Shown: one piece after another, positions 29,262 through 39,209 of the stretch
How the letters are laid out: the number at the start of each line of letters is the position of its first letter
Position numbering within the stretch: the stretch's first letter is position 1
Origin: Betaproteobacteria bacterium
GTDB taxonomy: Bacteria > Pseudomonadota > Gammaproteobacteria > Burkholderiales > Thiobacillaceae
Reading direction: 5' to 3'
Assembly (NCBI GenBank): GCA_016234655.1
Contig: JACRAU010000033.1
Coordinates: 62,001 to 126,000 of the forward strand
DNA: 64,000 bases
The notes under the pieces: model-generated
Seen by the model: only the letters and a program-made list of their open reading frames with translations
Databases searched by the model: none
What the model was told of the DNA's origin: nothing
Position numbers and translations under genes: made by a program

Positions 29262-29390
29262 GCCGCCGAGTTAATTGCAGCAATGCAGATAGACAAATTG
29301 CGGGCGGGATATAAAACCAGCTAAAGCGTCCCGCTCCTATCCCCAGAGGCGGCCACGCCGGTCAGATTGGGGAAGCAACAGGAGTAATTC

Positions 29391-30584
29391 ATGAGCAAGG
29401 ACTATTTCTTCACCTCGGAATCGGTGTCCGAAGGCCATCCGGACAAGGTGGCGGACCAGATATCCGATGCCGTCGTCGATGCCATTCTGGCCCAGGACAA
29501 GCATTCCCGCATCGCCGCCGAGACCCTGGTCACCACCGGCCTGGTGATCATGGCCGGCGAGATCACGACCAACGCCCAGGTCGACTACGCCCGCGTCGCG
29601 CGCGAGACCATCCGCCAGATCGGCTATGCCGACCCCAGCCTGCGCTTCGACGCCGACGGCTGCTCGGTCCATGTCTGCTACGGCCAGCAGAGCGCCGACA
29701 TCGCCCAGGGCGTGAATGCCGCCTATGACGACAACCTCGACCAGGGCGCCGGCGACCAGGGCCTGATGTTCGGCTTCGCCTGCGACGAGACCCCGCAACT
29801 GATGCCGATGCCGATCTGGCTGGCCCACCGCCTGGTCGAGCGCCAGGCCATGCTGCGCAAGGACGGCCGCCTGCCTTGGCTGCGGCCCGACGCCAAGTCG
29901 CAGGTCACGCTGAAATACGTCGACGGCAAGCCGCACAGCATCGACACCGTGGTGCTGTCCACCCAGCACACGCCGGAAATGGCCGAAGGCGAGGTCGGCA
30001 AGCGGCGGATGAAGCAGGCCGCCATCGACGCCATCATCGAGGACATCATCCAGCCCGTGCTGCCGAAAGAGCTGATGCAGGGCAAGATCAACTACCTGGT
30101 CAACCCGACCGGCTGCTTCGAGATCGGCGGCCCGCACGGCGACGCCGGCCTGACCGGGCGCAAGATCATCGTCGACACCTACGGCGGCGCGGCCCCCCAC
30201 GGCGGCGGAGCGTTTTCAGGAAAAGACCCGTCCAAGGTCGACCGCTCGGCCGCCTATGCCGGCCGCTATGTGGCCAAGAACATCGTCGCCGCCGGCCTCG
30301 CCAGCAAGTGCCTGGTCCAGGTGTCGTATGCCATCGGCGTGGCCAAACCGACCAGCGTGATGGTCGAGACCTACGGCACCGGCAAGGTGCCCGACGAAAA
30401 GCTGACCGAGCTGGTGCTGCGCCATTTCGACCTGCGCCCGAAGGGCATCGTCCGCATGCTCGACCTGCTGCGGCCGATCTACCAGAAGACCGCCGCTTAC
30501 GGCCACTTCGGCCGGGACGAGCCGGAATTTAGCTGGGAAAACACAGATAAAGCGGCGGCCCTGCGGGCCGACGCCGGGCTGTAA
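29391..30584 (+). CDS. metK: S-adenosylmethionine synthetase
   Basis: This 397-residue MetK makes SAM from methionine and ATP. It opens [23 protein letters not shown], includes the loop hexapeptide [10 protein letters not shown], and carries [19 protein letters not shown] for the triphosphate. ATG 29391 follows CAGGAG. It heads the SAM-cycle pair with ahcY; 300 bp with an SAH riboswitch separate the two. Divergent from the lipid A acyltransferase genes, as in other betaproteobacteria. Confidence 0.98.
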   Translation: MSKDYFFTSESVSEGHPDKVADQISDAVVDAILAQDKHSRIAAETLVTTGLVIMAGEITTNAQVDYARVARETIRQIGYADPSLRFDADGCSVHVCYGQQSADIAQGVNAAYDDNLDQGAGDQGLMFGFACDETPQLMPMPIWLAHRLVERQAMLRKDGRLPWLRPDAKSQVTLKYVDGKPHSIDTVVLSTQHTPEMAEGEVGKRRMKQAAIDAIIEDIIQPVLPKELMQGKINYLVNPTGCFEIGGPHGDAGLTGRKIIVDTYGGAAPHGGGAFSGKDPSKVDRSAAYAGRYVAKNIVAAGLASKCLVQVSYAIGVAKPTSVMVETYGTGKVPDEKLTELVLRHFDLRPKGIVRMLDLLRPIYQKTAAYGHFGRDEPEFSWENTDKAAALRADAGL

Positions 30585-30617
30585 GCCCGCGCCAACGGCG
30601 TTTATCTGTGTTTCGTC

Positions 30618-30646
30618 GAAGGCTAATATCGGCGCAGCCGATGTTA
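30618..30646. repeat. GAAGGCTAAT...GTTA hairpin downstream of metK
   Basis: The 10-nt arms 30624-30633 and 30637-30646 pair fully, with one T-G wobble, around a GCA loop. A second copy at 23435-23463 has the same flank (GAAGGCTAAT) and base (TAAT/GTTA) but a different, still complementary, upper stem. A second short hairpin (CCACTTT/AAAGTGG, 30700-30717) lies between this one and the riboswitch. Confidence 0.55.
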
Positions 30647-30722
30647 AGGCGCGAAGCGCCGGCCGAAGACAAAACGTGGGATTAGCATTCAGTAACGCGC
30701 CACTTTGAAGAAAGTGGTTTGT

Positions 30723-30792
30723 CCTTGCTGAGGAGCGCTGCAACCCGCAATGGGCCAGGCTCAGCGAGGATGGTCGAGTAGTAACGGCGCTC
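30723..30792 (+). ncRNA. S-adenosylhomocysteine (SAH) riboswitch
   Basis: The sequence matches the SAH riboswitch core: GAGGAGCGCTGCAACC, then CCAGGCTC, then AACGGCGCTC. Helix P1 forms between 30723-30732 and 30760-30769 (ten pairs, one G-U). A second pairing links GAGCGC (30733-30738) to GCGCTC (30787-30792), the pseudoknot-type arrangement of this family. It ends 92 bases before ahcY. In the known family, SAH binding turns on ahcY so that the toxic by-product is cleared. Family identity rests on consensus and pairings that I traced by hand. Confidence 0.88.
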
Positions 30793-30827
30793 ATTCGTGT
30801 AACTCGTCGCCGCGAAGCGGCACCTCG

Positions 30828-30868
30828 TCCCCCTCGCCCGCAAGCGGGAGAGGGTAGGGGTGAGGGGT
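30828..30868. repeat. C/T-G/A palindrome between the SAH riboswitch and ahcY
   Basis: CCCCTCGCCCGC-AA-GCGGGAGAGGG arms followed by a GGGGTGAGGGG tail belong to the same family as the copy at 17334. It lies between the riboswitch and the AAGGAG ribosome binding site of ahcY, so it could affect the expression platform. Confidence 0.75.
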
Positions 30869-30884
30869 AACTAAGGAGTTTCAA

Positions 30885-32294
<1,410 letters not shown>

Positions 32295-32300
32295 CCTTGC

Positions 32301-32340
32301 ACCCCTCCCCCGCAAGCGGGGGAGGGGTTGGGGGAGAGGG
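32301..32340. repeat. C/T-G/A palindrome downstream of ahcY
   Basis: ACCCCTCCCCCGC-AA-GCGGGGGAGGGGT arms and a GGGGGAGAGGG tail, starting six bases after the ahcY stop. Same family as 17334 and nearly identical to 36315. Confidence 0.8.
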
Positions 32341-32345
32341 CGACT

Positions 32346-32405
32346 TATTAAAGTTGCCTTTAATAGACGGGGCCGCTATTAAAAGTTGCGGCCTTTTCTT
32401 TTATT
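32346..32405 (+). terminator. tandem hairpins terminating ahcY
   Basis: A perfect 8-bp A/T-rich hairpin (32346-32353 with 32358-32365) is followed by a GGCCGC/GCGGCC stem (32371-32376 with 32388-32393) that runs into TTTTCTTTTATT. The second is a good intrinsic terminator for the ahcY transcript. Confidence 0.75.
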
Positions 32406-32484
32406 AGCGGCCCGCTTGCCGCGATTTCCATTTTGCCAATCGGTCGAGCCCGGCGTGGGTTACGCCAGGCGAATAACAAAAAGC

Positions 32485-32755
32485 TATACAAATCCAAGGT
32501 TTCGCGTATCATGCGCGGCAGTTGTGCACTGCAGTTATGGCTTTTCGCCGCGCAAGCGGCGTCTCTGACCTAAGGGACTGTACTCACAGCCCCATCAGCC
32601 CCAACCCCCCGACGTTGCCTTTCCATCGGCTTCGTGACATCCGGTTGGCGCCGATGTTACGTAGCCGAAGCGCCCGAACCCCGGGTGCCGCGGCCATTTT
32701 GCCTGCTTTCCCGGCAGGACTACGCATTTGCGGTTCGCCGCATGGAAAGGTATTT
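32485..32755 (+). promoter_or_regulatory. promoter and structured 5' leader of the RhlE-like helicase gene
   Basis: A possible sigma-70 promoter is TATACA (32485) with TATCAT (32507), 16-bp spacer, giving a leader of about 240 nt. Traceable hairpins are: CGCCGC-GCAA-GCGGCG near 32550; a 16-bp stem with one internal mismatch and one G-U pair (32626-32641 with 32653-32668); CCTGC/GCAGG near 32702-32717; and TGCGG-TTCG-CCGCA (32729-32742) just before the GGAAAGG ribosome binding site. Long structured leaders are known for cold-inducible helicase genes. No family assignment is possible from sight. Confidence 0.5.
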
Positions 32756-34405
32756 ATGCAATTCTCCGAACTCGGTCTTCACGCCAACATCCTGAAGGCC
32801 ATCGAGGCCACCGGTTACACCGAGGCCACCCAGGTCCAGGCCGAGGCCGTGCCCGCCGCGCTGGCCGGCGCCGATCTCTTGGTGTCTTCTCAGACTGGCA
32901 GCGGCAAGACCGCCGCTTTCTTGTTGCCCAGCTTGCATCGCCTGGTCGAGCCGTCCACCGCGCAGGGCAACGGCCCGCGCGTGCTGGTGCTGGCGCCGAC
33001 CCGCGAGTTGGCGCAGCAGGTGGAAAAGGCCGCCCGCACCTACGGCAACGAGCTGCGTCGCCTGCGCACCGCCAGCCTGGTCGGCGGCGCGCCCTACGGC
33101 CCGCAGCTCAAGCAGTTGTCGCAGCCGGTCGACGTGGTCGTCGCCACCCCCGGCCGCCTGATGGACCACATGGAGCGCGGCCGTATCGATTTCTCCCGCC
33201 TGGAAGTGTTGGTGCTGGACGAGGCCGACCGCATGCTGGACATGGGCTTCATCGACGACATCGAGGCCATCGTCGCCAAGACGCCGACGACCCGCCAAAC
33301 CCTGCTGTTCTCCGCCACGCTGGACGGCGTGGTCGGCAAGTTGGCGCGCCAGCTCACCCGCGACCCGCAGCGCATCGAGGTCGCGGCGGCCAAGGCCGAC
33401 AAGCCGCAGATCGAGCAGCGCCTGCACTTCACCGACGACCATGAACACAAGTCGCGCCTGCTCGACCATTGGCTGCGCGATGCCGAGATGAACCAGGCCG
33501 TGGTGTTCACCGCGACCAAGCGTTCGGCCGAGGAGCTGACCGACAATCTGCGCGACCAGGGCCACTCGGCCGACGCGTTGCACGGCGACATGCCGCAGAA
33601 CAAGCGCAATCGCACCATCCAGCGCCTGCGCGAGGGCCGTACCCGGGTGTTGGTGGCGACCGACGTGGCCGCGCGCGGCATCGACGTGGCCGGCGTAACC
33701 CACGTGATCAACTTCGACGCGCCGCGCCAGGCCGAGGACTACGTCCACCGCATCGGCCGTACCGGCCGGGCCGGACGTAGCGGCATCGCCGTCACCCTGG
33801 CGCACCATCGCGAGAAGCACCTGGTGCGCGAGATCGAGCGTTACACCGGCCAGCCGCTGCAAGCCGAGGTGGTGCCCGGTCTGGAGCCCAAGGCTCGCCC
33901 GCCGCGCACCGAGCAGCGTCCGCGCCAAGGTCAGGGTTACGGTGGCCAGGGTTATGGCGGCCAGGGCAAGCCCTGGGGCGCGCGCAAGGAAGGCGCGGGC
34001 GGCGGCAACAACTGGTCCGACCGCCCGGCCCGGCCGCAAGGCGGTTTCAAGAAGGATGGCTATGCCAAGCCTTACGGCGAGCGGGCCGAAGGCGGCTTCA
34101 AGCGCGAGGGCCGTCCCAATGGCGATGCGCAGCCGCGCTCCGACTGGAACAACAAGCCGCGTTCGGAGTGGCGCGACAAGCCCTACGGCTTGGCGGGCGA
34201 CGCGCAGCCGCGCTCGTTCGACCGCAATGCCGGCAATGCCCCGCCCAAGCGGGCCGAGCGCGGCGCCGATCCGGCCCGGCGCGACGACAGCTGGAAGTCG
34301 CCCGCCGAGTTCAGCCGTCCGCGCAAGGCCTATGCCGGCGCCAAGCCGGCGGGTAAACCGACCGCCAGCAAACCGGCCGCCAAGCGCAGCAACCGCTGGG
34401 ACTGA
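32756..34405 (+). CDS. RhlE-like DEAD-box RNA helicase
   Basis: This 549-residue helicase starts at ATG 32756 (MQFSELGLHANILKAI), where the Q-motif region begins; the frame is open further upstream but that part is leader. Motifs in order: Q motif (GYTEATQVQAEAVP), I (SSQTGSGKTAA), Ia (PTRELAQQ), II (DEAD), III (SAT), V (RGIDVAGVTHVINFD) and VI (HRIGRTGRAG). Residues after about 380 form a long basic, Gly/Pro/Arg/Lys-rich low-complexity tail with repeated RxDW and DAQPRS units, likely RNA-binding. It is the usual RhlE layout in betaproteobacteria, with roles in RNA remodelling and cold growth. Confidence 0.95.
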   Translation: MQFSELGLHANILKAIEATGYTEATQVQAEAVPAALAGADLLVSSQTGSGKTAAFLLPSLHRLVEPSTAQGNGPRVLVLAPTRELAQQVEKAARTYGNELRRLRTASLVGGAPYGPQLKQLSQPVDVVVATPGRLMDHMERGRIDFSRLEVLVLDEADRMLDMGFIDDIEAIVAKTPTTRQTLLFSATLDGVVGKLARQLTRDPQRIEVAAAKADKPQIEQRLHFTDDHEHKSRLLDHWLRDAEMNQAVVFTATKRSAEELTDNLRDQGHSADALHGDMPQNKRNRTIQRLREGRTRVLVATDVAARGIDVAGVTHVINFDAPRQAEDYVHRIGRTGRAGRSGIAVTLAHHREKHLVREIERYTGQPLQAEVVPGLEPKARPPRTEQRPRQGQGYGGQGYGGQGKPWGARKEGAGGGNNWSDRPARPQGGFKKDGYAKPYGERAEGGFKREGRPNGDAQPRSDWNNKPRSEWRDKPYGLAGDAQPRSFDRNAGNAPPKRAERGADPARRDDSWKSPAEFSRPRKAYAGAKPAGKPTASKPAAKRSNRWD

Positions 34406-34425
34406 TCGCTCGTTAGCGCAATAAG

Positions 34426-34455
34426 AAACGGCCGCATTTGCGGCCGTTTTTCTTT
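34426..34455 (+). terminator. intrinsic terminator of the helicase gene
   Basis: A G/C-rich stem (AACGGCCGC, ATTT loop, GCGGCCGTT) is followed by TTTTTCTTT. It lies 20 bp after the stop and 11 bp before the convergent hemE stop, and the A-run on its left would let it serve hemE as well. Confidence 0.85.
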
Positions 34456-34466
34456 GGGCGGTTCAA

Positions 34467-35534
34467 TCAGCCCTGGTGATACGGCCGGCTCTCGGCATGC
34501 ACGGTGTCGACCAACACCCGCACGTTGTCCGGCGGGGTGAACTGCGAGATGCCATGGCCCAGGTTGAACACATGGCCGTGGCCGTGGCCGAACGAGGCGA
34601 GCACGCGCTTGCTCTCGGCCGCCACCGCCTCCGGCGTGGTAAGCAGGATGGTGGGGTCGAGGTTGCCTTGCAGCGCGACCCGGTCGCCCACGCGCTTCCT
34701 GGCGGCGCCGATATCGATGGTCCAGTCCAGGCCGACCGCGTCGGCGCCGCATTGGGCGATGTCTTCCAGCCACAGGCCGCCGCCCTTGGTGAACACGATG
34801 CGCGGCACCACGCGGCCGTCGTTTTCGCGCTTCAAGGCGGCCATGATCCGCGCCATATAGGGCAGGGAGAATTCCAGGTAGGCCGCTTGCGACAGCATGC
34901 CGCCCCAGGAGTCGAACACCATCACCGCCTGGGCGCCGCATTCGATCTGGGCATTGAGGTAGTCGATCACCGCCGTCGTGGTCACGTCGAGGATGTGGTG
35001 CAGCAGGTCGGGCCGCGAATACATCAGGGTCTTGAGCTTGGTGTAGCTGTCGCTGCCCTCGCCTTCGACCATGTAGCAGGCCAGGGTGAAGGGGCTGCCG
35101 GAGAAGCCGATCAGCGGCACCGAGCCGTCGAGCGCGCGGCGAATCTCGCTCACGGCATCCAGGACATAACGCAGGTGATCGTGCGGGTCCGGCGCCTTGA
35201 GGTCGCGGATCGCCCATTCCTCGCGCAGCGGCCGCTCGAACTTCGGCCCCTCGCCCTCGGCGAAATACAGGCCCAGGCCCATGGCGTCGGGGATGGTCAG
35301 GATGTCGGAGAACAGGATGGCGGCGTCGAGGTCGTAACGGGCCAGGGGCTGCAAAGTGACCTCGGTCGCCAGCGAAGGCGACTTGCACAGATTGAGAAAG
35401 CTGCCGGCCCGCTGGCGGGTCTCGCAGTATTCCGGCAGATAACGGCCGGCCTGGCGCATCAGCCAGACCGGCGTGTATTCGGTGGGTTGGCGCAGCAGGG
35501 CGCGCAGGAAGGTGTCGTTCTTCAAGTGGCTCAT
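34467..35534 (-). CDS. hemE: uroporphyrinogen decarboxylase
   Basis: This 355-residue HemE decarboxylates the four acetate side chains of uroporphyrinogen III to coproporphyrinogen III in haem synthesis. Signatures are [34 protein letters not shown] with the catalytic Asp, [16 protein letters not shown] and the C-terminal [15 protein letters not shown]. It is a single gene transcribed towards the helicase terminator; upstream, 204 bp separate it from divergent ahpC. Confidence 0.98.
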   Translation of the reverse strand: MSHLKNDTFLRALLRQPTEYTPVWLMRQAGRYLPEYCETRQRAGSFLNLCKSPSLATEVTLQPLARYDLDAAILFSDILTIPDAMGLGLYFAEGEGPKFERPLREEWAIRDLKAPDPHDHLRYVLDAVSEIRRALDGSVPLIGFSGSPFTLACYMVEGEGSDSYTKLKTLMYSRPDLLHHILDVTTTAVIDYLNAQIECGAQAVMVFDSWGGMLSQAAYLEFSLPYMARIMAALKRENDGRVVPRIVFTKGGGLWLEDIAQCGADAVGLDWTIDIGAARKRVGDRVALQGNLDPTILLTTPEAVAAESKRVLASFGHGHGHVFNLGHGISQFTPPDNVRVLVDTVHAESRPYHQG

Positions 35535-35639
35535 GGCGTATCCAGGAAATCAGCCCGCCATTCTACCCCAGGCCGCCTTGCCCGCCGGCCCCGCCCAGGC
35601 CGGCCGGTCATACCATGCACGATCTATATACTGGATCGA

Positions 35640-35660
35640 GTTAATTATAATTATTCATTG
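35640..35660 (+). promoter_or_regulatory. probable ahpC promoter -10 region
   Basis: A TATAAT hexamer (35646-35651) stands in an AT-rich island within the hemE-ahpC gap. No good -35 hexamer is found at 17 bp spacing (TCTATA), which suggests activator dependence. I could not trace a convincing OxyR site by eye. An AAGGAG ribosome binding site precedes ahpC. Confidence 0.5.
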
Positions 35661-35738
35661 GATCAATTATCGTCGTCTCCCTAAGATTCGTCCCGTCGCT
35701 TCACACCGAGCCGACCCACTTAACTTAAGGAGATTCAA

Positions 35739-36305
35739 ATGCAGTCTTTGATCAACACCCAAGTCCAACCGTTCAAGGCCCAGGCTTTCCACAACGGCAA
35801 GTTCATCGAAGTGACCGAGAAGGACCTGCACGGCAAGTGGTCCGTCCTGATCTTCATGCCGGCCGCCTTCACCTTCAACTGCCCGACCGAGATCGAGGAC
35901 GCCGCCGACAACTACGCCGAGTTCCAGAAGGCCGGTGCCGAGGTGTACATCGTCACCACCGACACCCACTTCTCGCACAAGGTGTGGCACGAGACCTCGC
36001 CGGCCGTGGGCAAGGCCCGGTTCCCCCTGGTCGGCGACCCCACCCATGCCCTGACCAACGCCTTCGGCGTGCACATCCCGGAAGCCGGCCTGGCCCTGCG
36101 CGGCACCTTCGTCATCAACCCCGAAGGCCAGATCAAGACCATGGAAGTGCATGACAACGCCATCGCCCGCGATGTGAAAGAGACCCTGCGCAAGCTGCAA
36201 GCCGCCCAGTACGTGGCCGCCAACCCGAACCAGGTCTGCCCGGCCAAGTGGAAGTCCGGCGAAGCCACCCTGACCCCGTCGCTGGACCTGGTAGGCAAAA
36301 TTTAA
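35739..36305 (+). CDS. ahpC: alkyl hydroperoxide reductase subunit C (peroxiredoxin)
   Basis: This 188-residue typical 2-Cys peroxiredoxin reduces H2O2 and organic peroxides. The peroxidatic Cys is C48 (PAAFTFNCPTEIED) and the resolving Cys is C167 (NQVCPAKW). The residue before the peroxidatic Cys is Asn where most AhpC proteins have Val (FVCPTE). Otherwise length and motifs are standard. It is followed by ahpF after 177 bp that hold two palindromic repeats. Confidence 0.97.
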   Translation: MQSLINTQVQPFKAQAFHNGKFIEVTEKDLHGKWSVLIFMPAAFTFNCPTEIEDAADNYAEFQKAGAEVYIVTTDTHFSHKVWHETSPAVGKARFPLVGDPTHALTNAFGVHIPEAGLALRGTFVINPEGQIKTMEVHDNAIARDVKETLRKLQAAQYVAANPNQVCPAKWKSGEATLTPSLDLVGKI

Positions 36306-36314
36306 GCGATGTTC

Positions 36315-36416
36315 ACCCCTCCCCCGCAAGCGGGGGAGGGGCCGGGGGAGAGGGTATACGGCGGCAATCCCTCTCCCGGCGCTTCGCGCCACCCTCTCCC
36401 GCTTGCGGGAGAGGGG
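36315..36416. repeat. two tandem C/T-G/A palindromes between ahpC and ahpF
   Basis: The first copy (36315-36354) is nearly identical to 32301-32340. The second (36369-36416) starts CCCTCTCCC, includes a GGCGC-TTC-GCGCC hairpin and ends with CCCTCTCCCGC-TT-GCGGGAGAGGG. Such insertions can set relative mRNA levels of the two peroxidase genes. Confidence 0.8.
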
Positions 36417-36482
36417 AACCCCGGGTGGCAATACCAAGGCGCCGACGCCTTGGTCTTTCCATCTCTTACCCAGGAGAACGAA

Positions 36483-38066
36483 ATGTTGGATTCGAACATC
36501 AAGGCCCAGCTCAAGGGCTATCTGGAAAAACTCGTGGCCCCCATCGAACTGGTGGCCTCGCTGGACGACAGCGACAAGTCGCGCGAGATGCGCGCGTTGT
36601 TGGAGGACATCGCCAGCCCGTCCGACAAGGTGGCGCTGGTAGAGAGCGGCCATGACGCCCGCCGCCCCTCCTTCACCATCGGCAAGATTGGCGAGCCGGC
36701 GCGCATCGGTTTCGCCGGCCTGCCCATGGGCCATGAATTCACCTCCCTGATCCTGGCCTTGCTCCAGGCCAGCGGCTACGCGCCCAAGATCGGCGAGGAG
36801 CAGGTCGAGCAGATCAAGTCGCTGACCGGCGAATTCCGCTTCGAGACCTACATCTCCCTGTCCTGCCACAACTGCCCGGACGTGGTGCAGGCGCTCAACA
36901 CCCTAGCCGCGCTGAATCCGAACATCCGGCACGTCATGATCGACGGTGCCCTCAATCAGGCCGAGGTCGAGGCCCGCCGGATCATGGCCGTGCCCAGCGT
37001 GTGGCTGAACGGCGAACCGTTCGTCGAGGGCCGCGTGAGCCTGGAGGAAATCCTGGCCAAGGTCGACACCGGCGCGGCCGACCGCGAGGCCGCCAAGCTG
37101 GCGGAGAAGGCCCCGTTCGACGTGCTGGTCGTCGGCGGCGGCCCGGCCGGCGCGGCGGCGGCGGTGTACGCCGCGCGCAAGGGCATCCGCACCGGCGTGC
37201 TGGCCGAGCGCTTCGGCGGCCAGGTGATGGACACCCTGGCCATCGAGAACCTGATCTCGGTGCCCCACACCGAAGGACCGAAGCTGGCCCGTGCCCTGGA
37301 AGAGCACGTCAAGGAATACGAGGTGGACATCATGAACCTGCAGCGCGCCGAGGCCCTGATCCCCGGCGAGGCCGGCGGCTACCATGAGGTGCGCCTAACC
37401 AACGGTGCAGTGATGAAGGCCAAGAGCGTGATCGTCGCCACCGGCGCCCGCTGGCGCGAGATGGGCGTGCCGGGCGAGCAGGAATATCGCGGCAAGGGCG
37501 TGGCCTATTGCCCGCACTGCGACGGCCCCCTGTTCAAGGGCAAGCGCGTGGCGGTGATCGGCGGCGGCAACTCCGGCGTCGAGGCGGCCATCGATCTGGC
37601 CGGCATCGTGGCGCACGTGACGGTGCTGCAATCCGGCGACAAATTGAAGGCCGATGCGGTATTGCAGAACAAGCTCATGAGCTTGCCCAATGTCAGCGTG
37701 GTCACCAATGCGCGCACCACCCGGGTCAATGGCGACGGCGGCAAGGTGAACGGCTTGAGCTACATCGACCGCGTGAGCGGCGCGAGCCGCGACATCGCGC
37801 TGGAGGGCATCTTCGTCCAGATCGGCCTCTTGCCCAACACCAGCTGGCTCAAGGGCACGGCCGAGCTGTCGCAATACGGCGAGATCGTGGTGGACGCCAA
37901 AGGTCAGACCTCGGTGCCCGGCGTGTTCGCGGCCGGCGACTGCACCACCGTACCCTACAAGCAGATCGTCATCGCCATGGGCGAGGGCGCCAAGGCCAGC
38001 CTTGCGGCCTTCGATCACCTGATCCGCACCTCGGCTGGTGTGGCGGCGGAACGCTTAGCAGCTTAG
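36483..38066 (+). CDS. ahpF: alkyl hydroperoxide reductase subunit F
   Basis: This 527-residue flavoprotein passes electrons from NADH to AhpC. The N-terminal double thioredoxin-fold domain (residues 1-200) carries the CHNC redox centre. The C-terminal thioredoxin reductase-like part has an FAD loop ([19 protein letters not shown]), the CPHC active site, an NAD loop ([17 protein letters not shown]) and [18 protein letters not shown] 36483 follows AGGAGA. Its last 12 bases overlap the convergent minus-strand gene at 38055. Confidence 0.97.
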   Translation: MLDSNIKAQLKGYLEKLVAPIELVASLDDSDKSREMRALLEDIASPSDKVALVESGHDARRPSFTIGKIGEPARIGFAGLPMGHEFTSLILALLQASGYAPKIGEEQVEQIKSLTGEFRFETYISLSCHNCPDVVQALNTLAALNPNIRHVMIDGALNQAEVEARRIMAVPSVWLNGEPFVEGRVSLEEILAKVDTGAADREAAKLAEKAPFDVLVVGGGPAGAAAAVYAARKGIRTGVLAERFGGQVMDTLAIENLISVPHTEGPKLARALEEHVKEYEVDIMNLQRAEALIPGEAGGYHEVRLTNGAVMKAKSVIVATGARWREMGVPGEQEYRGKGVAYCPHCDGPLFKGKRVAVIGGGNSGVEAAIDLAGIVAHVTVLQSGDKLKADAVLQNKLMSLPNVSVVTNARTTRVNGDGGKVNGLSYIDRVSGASRDIALEGIFVQIGLLPNTSWLKGTAELSQYGEIVVDAKGQTSVPGVFAAGDCTTVPYKQIVIAMGEGAKASLAAFDHLIRTSAGVAAERLAA

Positions 38067-38354
38067 GCCGTGCATGCCGCACAGATAGCGCTTGAGCACG
38101 GCCAGGGCGATCCACAGCCAGAGCAGCAGGAAGAAACTGACCAGCGGGATGTGGGCGTCGATGATGAAGCGCGGCATGACCCGGCGCACCGCGCGGGTGA
38201 CCGGGCCGGTGACCACCTGGAACAGGCGGTAGACGAAATTGTCCTGCCGGCGTTTGCCGGCCAGCACGGCCAGCAGGCCTTGGCCCAGTAAAGCCAGCCC
38301 GGCCACCTCGACCAGGGCGCGGAGGATGCTGACGAGGGTGATATCGAATTGCAT
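38055..38354 (-). CDS. small YggT-like membrane protein
   Basis: This 99-residue protein has a hydrophobic N-terminal segment (residues 7-30) and a C-terminal one (about 68-88). Between them [23 protein letters not shown] matches the YggT repeat pattern (Y-x-L...T-x-P-V...R-R-x-x-P), so it looks like a single-repeat YggT relative. Function unknown. ATG 38354 (MQFDITLVS) is preferred over an upstream alternative 18 codons earlier. Its end overlaps the ahpF stop region by 12 bases. Confidence 0.8.
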   Translation of the reverse strand: MQFDITLVSILRALVEVAGLALLGQGLLAVLAGKRRQDNFVYRLFQVVTGPVTRAVRRVMPRFIIDAHIPLVSFFLLLWLWIALAVLKRYLCGMHGLSC

Positions 38355-38440
38355 GAGCAGCCTTTCTCGAATGGCGGTAATTCTACGGCTTGCGGCGCTT
38401 GCGGGCACAGCCCAGAATGCGCGGGACTCGAGGAGGAGCC

Positions 38441-39034
38441 ATGAATTACGAAGCCCTGCGCCACTATTTGCGCGGCCAACTGATGCAAGCCTTCAAGCGC
38501 GACGAGGCCGCGATCGAGGCCCATCGCGCGGCCTGCGCGGCCGACCCGGCCATGGTCAAGGCAGCGCGCAGCCTGGGCTTTCTGCTGGCCGGCCGGCGGC
38601 GCTTCGCCGAGGCCGAGCGCTACTTGGCCAAGGCGACCGCGCTGGCGCCGGAAGAGGCCACCACCTGGTTCAACCTCGGCTTCGTGCGCGATGCCGAAGG
38701 CCACCGGGCCGAGGCCGTCGCCGCCTTCAAGGAGGCGGTGCGCCTGCGGCCGACATTGGACCCGGCCTGGTACGGCCTGGGCCTGGCCCACGCCGGCCTG
38801 GGTGAACACGAGGCGGCGGCCGAGGCCTTGGAGGAGGCGGCCCGCCTGCAACCTATGAACGGCCATGCCTGGTATGCCTTGGGCATGGCCCACCACCATT
38901 GCCACCGGCCGGAGCGGGTGAAAGAGGTCGTCGAACATATCGTGCGCTTCGATCCGCGCATGGCCCGGCAACTGATCCGCGAGGCGGAACGGGCCGATTT
39001 GGCCCACTTGGTGGCACATCTGGAAGACCTGTAG
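38441..39034 (+). CDS. tetratricopeptide repeat protein
   Basis: This 197-residue soluble protein starts after AGGAGGAG. It has about four TPR-like units: KAARSLGFLLAGRRRFAEAERYLAKA, TWFNLGFVRDAEGHRAEAVAAF, AWYGLGLAHAGLGEHEAAAEAL and AWYALGMAHHHCHR, with the usual W-x-x-L-G and A positions. It has no signal peptide. It is probably a protein-protein interaction module; partner unknown. A strong bidirectional terminator follows. Confidence 0.88.
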   Translation: MNYEALRHYLRGQLMQAFKRDEAAIEAHRAACAADPAMVKAARSLGFLLAGRRRFAEAERYLAKATALAPEEATTWFNLGFVRDAEGHRAEAVAAFKEAVRLRPTLDPAWYGLGLAHAGLGEHEAAAEALEEAARLQPMNGHAWYALGMAHHHCHRPERVKEVVEHIVRFDPRMARQLIREAERADLAHLVAHLEDL

Positions 39035-39050
39035 AGAACCGTTCGCCACA

Positions 39051-39087
39051 AACAAAAAGGCCCGCACAGTGCGGGCCTTTTTGTTTG
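39051..39087. terminator. bidirectional intrinsic terminator
   Basis: A perfect 16-bp stem (39051-39066 with 39070-39085) with a 3-nt loop has a T-run on the right and an A-run on the left. It lies 17 bp after the TPR gene and 123 bp past the symporter gene's stop on the other strand. Confidence 0.9.
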
Positions 39088-39147
39088 CCTGCCCCGCGCA
39101 AGCGGGGCGGCGGCTGTCGAAAGCAACGTCGCTAAGCGACGCCTTGT

Positions 39148-39183
39148 CCCTCTCTCCCTCCGGGAGAGAGCAAGGAGAGAGGG
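39148..39183. repeat. diverged C/T-G/A palindrome
   Basis: CCCTCTCTCCCTC-CGGGAGAGAG with an AAGGAGAGAGGG tail, a diverged member of the family at 17334, between the TPR terminator and the symporter stop. Confidence 0.65.
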
Positions 39184-39209
39184 AACGGACATGACGCCAG
39201 TCATGTCCG

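Noticed and set aside
30585-30722. SAM riboswitch or second aptamer after metK
   Set aside because: Only simple hairpins are seen; no SAM-I, SAM-II or SAM-IV core is recognisable. The SAH element begins at 30723.
32522-32755. N-terminal extension of the helicase gene to 32522
   Set aside because: The added residues are unlike RhlE proteins, and the stretch contains several hairpins and a good ribosome binding site just before 32756, so it is leader.
33900-34380. Tandem repeats in the helicase 3' part as a mobile or CRISPR-like array
   Set aside because: The repeats are in frame and encode the basic Gly/Arg/Pro-rich tail typical of RhlE proteins.
35600-35735. OxyR binding site before ahpC
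   Set aside because: I looked for ATAG-N7-CTAT elements and found no convincing set of four; only the AT-rich -10 region is reported.
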